Shown here: one piece after another, positions 59,301 through 64,000 of the stretch | Layout of the letters: each line of letters begins with the position of its first letter | How positions within the stretch are numbered: the stretch's first letter is position 1 | Origin: Bursaphelenchus xylophilus | Lineage: Eukaryota > Nematoda > Chromadorea > Rhabditida > Aphelenchoididae | Assembly: GCA_904066235.2 (NCBI GenBank) | Contig: CAJFCV020000005.1 | Location: 3,343,501-3,407,500, forward strand | Direction of reading: 5' to 3' | DNA length: 64,000 nucleotides | Translations under genes and position numbers: made by a program | Notes under the pieces: model-generated | Seen by the model: the letters and a program-made list of their open reading frames with translations, nothing else | Told to the model about the DNA's origin: nothing | The model's database searches: none

Positions 59301-60009
59301 GGCCAGAATTCAAGGAACCAAACCGCCGGAGCAGAACCTGAAACCCGGAACGGTGGTGGATACCACATTGGTGGCGTCCAAGTTGAACGAATTCTACTGC
59401 TGTGCCCACGTGGCTCGTCTCGGAACAGCGAAGGTGCCCCGCTATTCGGTGTTGAGCAACGAAGGAAATTATTCGATGGACGAACTGCAGAAGATCACCT
59501 ACATGCTGTCATATGGACATCAGATTATCACTGGAGCGACTGGTCTCCCATCTCCTGTATTTATCGCCCGAAGATACGCCGAAAGAGGAAGAAAGATTTT
59601 GAGCATCATTATGCATGATGCGTAAGTTTTATTTTATTTTTTTGTGGTTGAAATTTAGGACGGGCTTTTTTGAACCGACTAAAATTTGGATCTGAATTCT
59701 GAAAAGAACTGTCAGGGAATTTGGGATTGATTTATATTACCTATATTCTTCCCCTATTTCAGTGAGACAAGAAAGGCCGAAATGGATGCCGACAAACCGG
59801 TGCGAGATGCAATCATTGAAAAACAACTCAAGAAGTACCAGGAAGAACAACTGGGCATGCAAAGCGACGAAGGACAGCAGGAGAAGAAGAACGGACACAG
59901 CAACACGTCTTCGGAAAGCGGCTTCAACCCTCTGGGCCAGTACGCTTTCTACAATCGACGGTTCACCTACTATGGAACCAAGCTCCGCAACCAACGGTAC
60001 AATGCCTAA
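56341..60009 (+). CDS. Argonaute of the nematode WAGO type, slicer-dead
   Basis: Eleven exons (56341-56744, 56781-56931, 57005-57210, 57248-57426, 57469-57905, 57991-58113, 58156-58525, 58598-58778, 58816-59125, 59194-59621, 59763-60009) give 1,011 residues. Order: N domain; PAZ region (SVYDYYKDKYKIELQYPKLP, about 380-440); MID (CVPARITMWGCY, GGGDFLLFVTTPGDKIVHK); PIWI (GTDDLFIGF near 690, FIYRNGLAESHFQL near 777, AHVARLGTAKVPRYSVL, GATGLPSPVFIARRYAERGR). Argonautes normally need Asp-Glu-Asp-His to cut RNA. Here the RDG motif is RNG (Asp to Asn, about 778), and the usual His of YYAHLVA is Arg (about 913). The PIWI end fits worm WAGOs, which bind secondary 22G siRNAs and silence without cutting. 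A TTTCAG lies 4 bp before the ATG. The last ~60 residues carry a Lys/Gln/Asn/Ser-rich insertion. Confidence 0.93.
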
Positions 60010-60724
60010 AGGCCTCCAACTCAGCAATATCCCCCAAAAATATCATAATTCATTATATTATCCATCTATTCTCTACGTTACTCTTTTATGGGTGAATAAC
60101 AATTTTGTCTTATTATTTACCCGGACTTTTTTCATTTTGAAATGGTTTTACTGATTATCGTAATTTTGTCTATCAACCGTTATGTTGTTTGAATTTCTGA
60201 ATGGCCATTAAATGGCGTTTTTATATTGTTTTTACTAATAAATGGGAACGGCAAATATGTAGGCATTGATTGAAGAAAATTAATATATCCCATTTTACGA
60301 AGATAAACAATGAAATTACACCTTTTTATTGACTTTATCTGATAAGTTTATCATGATTTAGTCCAACGTCGTGTTCCGCAGACTGCAGGCGGGTCGCGCC
60401 CAATATTTTTGTTTTCTTTTTCCTTGGACACAAAAATATTTTGTTCTTCCTTGTTTTGGTCATAAAAGGGGGATCTAGGCGTTGTAAAGGTATCAAAATT
60501 ATACCACATAGCGGTTTTCATTGATTTTATATGTTTTCTCCTTGGTTTGTTGGTTTTTCGTCCCAAGATTTGATATTCTTCACTGAAATCTATTCGTGTT
60601 CGTGCAAAAAACAAAATTATCTTTGTTTCTCGAACTCTCCTTTACCTTCGCTTACGAAGCCTTTGATAACAAATTACTTTCAGCTAAATTGGACCAGATT
60701 TTTTCTGGTCTCTTCATCTTCACC
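60010..60724. other. Intergenic between Argonaute and dhod-1
   Basis: AATAAA at 60257-60262 probably serves the Argonaute. An acceptor-like TTTCAG near 60681 lies 44 bp before the dhod-1 start. Nothing else was recognised. Confidence 0.45.
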
Positions 60725-63700
60725 ATGGCCACCAAAAATGCGAAGAAATTCTGGACCGTGAAGAAGGTGGTGCAATGCGCGGCAGTTGGAAGTGGAGCAT
60801 TTGCGTTCTCTCAGCTGCTGTTTGGGTCGGAATGCTTCTATTCGAATGTGGTTATGCCTACGGTGCACACTTTTGTGGACCCCGAGACAGCTCACAGATG
60901 GGGTGTTTTGTCCGCCAAATACGGGCTGATCCCGAGGTTTGGCGACAACCTTAGAGAGTATGGGCAACTGCAGACTACAGTGATGGGAATCGATTTCAAA
61001 AACCCGGTTGGTAAGGTGTTCTAATAGTAAAAATTGATAATTTTGGAAAAAAATCCCGTTTATAACATGTTTTATTAGGTTGTCCCACAAATAATGTCCC
61101 TCTTTGAAAAATTTACTTCTGCGACAAAATTTACCGTAATAGCAGCAATCTAATTAATCAAAATAATTACCATATGCTTTAACATGTTGATTACAACGTG
61201 CCAAGCATTTTTTTATTCCAGTAGTTTAAAAGTCCCGGCTTCTGGAGCCGATGAAACTTTTGGAGGCCTTTTCAAGGGCGTCTTAATTGATTAATTTTCT
61301 ACCACGGATGAAACGTGGTAGATCCTTGGACAGGTGGGAGTCTGCATAGGCTATCTTTAACGAATATACCAGACGAAGAAGAGTCTCGTATCTCGGTTAA
61401 TTCGGCTTCTGGAGGGTAATTTTTAGAAGGTGAGGTTGCGCGTTTCCGTTAAAAATGTTCGAACTTCTGTGGCGTACCGTGGAAGGCCGATTGTGCAACA
61501 AGCTGTCTATGCAGGTACAGGAGGAGGTGGTGTTTACATTTTGGCCCGGTTCCAGGAATCAGTAATGCACGAATCCCACGTTGCGCCATCAAAAATTGAC
61601 CGTCACCGTCTTCTAGAGGAACTCAGACTTTGGGACGTGCTGTGGTGGTACCCCGGGTGACCACCTTTGATAAAATCTTGCCTAGGTGCCGTAGTTGATT
61701 CACATTTTGTCACAAGCTATGATACGATCCAGAAAAGCAGGATCTTAGGCTCGGTAAAGCAAAAAAACGAAGCCTTCATTCTGGGCCTTGGTCCAATAAT
61801 ATGGGAAGAATTTGTTGAGCTTTTTCTTGAATTTATCGACATTGCACTGTTATCCACCAATAATTTTGATACCACCACAATGCCGGAAAGGCGTCGGACG
61901 TGGATTCCATGACTTTCGTCGACCAATGACCTCAGGGTAAATTCGCAAAGCTGGCATGACGTGTTTTTCCTTCGGGGTTCCTGTGGCTAGGTCGAATTTT
62001 TTTAAACGCTCGTTTCACCGTGGCCGGACTCACAGCACACTGGCCGAACATGGCGTTGACATTTGGTGTAACTTCTAAAACCTTCGTACCCTGTTTTGCT
62101 CCCACAAGTTGATGACACAAATCGTCCCTTTTTCCGAAATTTTGAAATGGGGCTAAATTACTGTAATTTCATCGAAATATGGCAGATGACATATTAAACG
62201 AAAGCTTGAAATCATAGCTACAAAATGGTAGAATATTACGAAAGTTGGTCGTTGCTTACGTTTTTTATAGACCTTTGACTTGACCCCTCTCGAAGAGGGA
62301 CATTATTTATGGGACAACCTAATAGATAATTTTTTGGTGAAATTAGTTATAAACTAGATGAATTGATGGGTAATTGTTAGAATGGGATAGTTTAGACTTG
62401 TGATCATTTCATTTTTTGATATTTTCAGGCATCGCCGCTGGCTTTGACAAGGACGGCGAGGCCATCGAAGGACTTCAAAATTCAGGATTGGGATTCGTCG
62501 AGATCGGCTCTGTCACTCCCCGCCCGCAGGCTGGAAACGAAAAACCTCGAGTGTTCAGACTTCTAGAGGACAAGGCGCTCATCAACCGGTATGGATTCAA
62601 CAGTAAAGGTGTTGGTTACGTCAGCGACAAGGTGAAGAGCGTCTTCAAAGCCGATGACCATGATGTATTCAAGAATCGAGTGCCACTAGGAGTCAATTTG
62701 GGTAAGTTACAGAATGCTTTGACATTTATCTCATCAAAACTATCAAAATTTTGAGTTTTTTTAGTATAAAAATCTATTAAAAATCAATTTTATTTAAATT
62801 TGGGTGCTTCAGGAAAGAACAAGGACTCTGAATTCGCCGCATTGGACTATGAAATCGGAGCCGATTACTTTGCCAGGTTCTGCGATTACCTCGTCATCAA
62901 CGTATCTTCCCCCAACACCCCGGGTCTCCGATCATTGCAGTCCAAGAACGAAATTGAAAATGTAAGGCGATTTGATTGGAAATTGGACGATTGGGGAAAA
63001 GACGCTTGGGGAAACCGAAAAGTTTTATTTTTCTTCGATGCAAGTGTCGAAATCAAGATAATCGAGGGCGCTGATTTCGAAAATGGCATTCATTTTTTTG
63101 ATAGTTACTTTTTTCTTTAAGTAGTACTGTAAAGTAGTAATTTTTTGAATTTTTTTCGTAAATGCCCATCGAAAACCCCTGAATCGAGTATTTGTGAAAA
63201 AAATTCAAAGGATTACTAATTTGGCTTTTATGCGTTAGTGGTGTTGTTCTGGTGCCTAGTGCTGCTATTTTCACCTCGTACTATATTGTATCACGTAGTA
63301 CCAAATAGCACCAAGTCTTTAAAAAGTGTTTTTGAAGAGTACTAAGCATCAAAACAACACCATTAACGTCAAAAGTCATATTTTCACCTGGTACTACATA
63401 GTATCAGATATTACTATATAGTACTAGAGGAAAGGTTAACATGATTTTCAAAATCATCACCATCGAAAACTCCTAAATCGAGTATTTGCGAAAAAATGCA
63501 AAAAATTACTACTTTACAGTGCAGCCTAAGGAAAGAAGTAAAGATCAAAAAAAAAAAATTAATGTCATTTTCGAAATCAGCCTCATTGATTATCCCAATT
63601 TCGGCACATCGAAGAAAAATAAAACTTTCCGGTTTCCCCAATCGTATTTTTCCCCAACCGTCCACCCCCGATTTGATTTTTATGGATGTATTTTGAAATT

Positions 63701-63989
63701 TTTTTCAGATTCTCTCCACCTTCAACGCTGCCGTGGATCGAACAGCCGCTGAAAGTGGCCGCAGACCGAAAGTTTTGCTAAAAATTACATCTGATTTGAA
63801 TCCCACGGATCGAAGAGACATTGCCAATGTAGCCATGAATCCGAAGAACAAAGTGGATGGACTTATCATTTCGAACACGACAATAGCCCGTCCTCAGGAA
63901 TTGAAATGCCCATTGAAGGCGGAAGCCGGTGGTTTGAGTGGAGAACCCTTGAAGAAACCGAGCACAGAGTGCATCAAGGAGATTTACAG
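60725..63989 (+). CDS. dhod-1: Dihydroorotate dehydrogenase, class 2 mitochondrial (3' end outside window)
   Basis: Four exons are seen (60725-61010, 62429-62701, 62813-62961, 63709-63989), about 329 residues, with a donor (AG|GTAATT) at 63990, so the C-terminal part (perhaps 70-90 residues) is missing. The N-terminus ([16 protein letters not shown] then a hydrophobic segment) fits a mitochondrial presequence plus membrane anchor. Motifs: [32 protein letters not shown] (FMN site), [41 protein letters not shown] with the class 2 catalytic Ser, [15 protein letters not shown] and [10 protein letters not shown]. It oxidises dihydroorotate to orotate using ubiquinone at the inner mitochondrial membrane. 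Its product feeds umps-1 in this window. An upstream in-frame ATG at 60596 would add 43 residues; 60725 was chosen because it has a better presequence. Introns 1 and 3 contain mobile DNA. Confidence 0.95.
61075..62322 (-). mobile_element. Decayed full-length mariner-type transposon in dhod-1 intron 1
   Basis: The terminal inverted repeats (TTAGGTTGTCCCA, then AAATAATGTCCCTCTT) match over about 29 bp, with TA duplications at 61073-61074 and 62323-62324. The length of 1,248 bp is normal for mariner. Minus-strand fragments of a transposase appear in the right order but in different frames: an N-terminal piece at 62120-61932 ([22 protein letters not shown]-binding-like) and a C-terminal piece near 61400-61300 that looks like a frameshifted version of the mariner WPP..SPDL / FFLWGY.KD region. 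Many stops and shifts mean it is inactive. Confidence 0.85.
62983..63666. repeat. Fold-back repeat in dhod-1 intron 3
   Basis: The left arm (62983-63160: GACGATTGGGGAAAA, GGGGAAACCGAAAAGTTTTA, TTTTTCTTCGATG, GATTTCGAAAATG, ACTGTAAAGTAGTAATTTTT) returns inverted at 63505-63666. Between the arms are direct repeats of CGAAAAC(C/T)CCT(G/A)AATCGAGTATTTG (63170 and 63464) and of ATTTTCACCT(C/G)GTACTA (63269 and 63391), plus several GTACTA/TAGTAC words. Element type not assigned. Confidence 0.75.
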
Positions 63990-64000
63990 GTAATTTGGGG

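Noticed and set aside
1..64000. CRISPR arrays, rRNA genes or bacterial-type operons
   Set aside because: No regularly spaced short repeats with unique spacers, no rRNA signatures; all recognised genes have spliceosomal introns.

Overview
This window is nuclear DNA from a nematode; the species cannot be named from sequence alone. The coding regions are split by mostly short GT-AG introns with TTTTTAG or TTTCAG acceptors. Start codons often sit a few bases after an AG that could accept a spliced leader. One gene encodes an Argonaute of the worm-specific (WAGO-like) type. All exon boundaries were placed by eye from splice signals, reading-frame continuity and protein-family knowledge; no searches were run.

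Positions 1-35 kb are gene-poor, AT-rich and full of decayed mobile DNA. A GC-rich exon on the minus strand runs off the left edge (1-431). Two related genes for secreted cysteine-rich proteins (18.1-19.6 kb and 22.6-23.6 kb, minus strand) are the only complete genes recognised here. The rest holds seven copies of a ~210-260 bp hairpin element, a 572 bp mariner-derived fold-back element with intact TA target duplications, three elements sharing a GTCGGGAAAATAATG terminus, a duplicated exon-like unit at 30.0-30.6 kb, and more than thirty fragments of an old dispersed repeat.

Positions 35.8-64 kb are gene-dense. In order: a small secreted EGSG-rich precursor (+); skp-1, the SNW1/SKIP splicing co-factor (+); crls-1, cardiolipin synthase (+); an unrecognised 307-residue protein (+); umps-1, bifunctional UMP synthase (+); a purple acid phosphatase (-), convergent with umps-1; a kappa-class GST/DsbA-like protein (+); an NSRP1/CCDC55-type splicing regulator (+); a WAGO-like Argonaute (+); and dhod-1, mitochondrial dihydroorotate dehydrogenase (+, cut by the right edge). 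Mobile elements here sit inside introns (crls-1, the phosphatase, dhod-1) and between genes.

Functional links: dhod-1 and umps-1 encode the last three activities of de novo UMP synthesis and lie about 13 kb apart. skp-1 and the NSRP1-type gene both act in pre-mRNA splicing. The skp-1/crls-1/307-residue genes and the GST/NSRP1 genes are spaced (247-317 bp) like nematode operons. The Argonaute lacks at least two of the four slicer residues and is preceded by a compact GC-rich region carrying repeated GCACTGTGC and TCGCGAC palindromic words, the most regulatory-looking non-coding stretch in the window.
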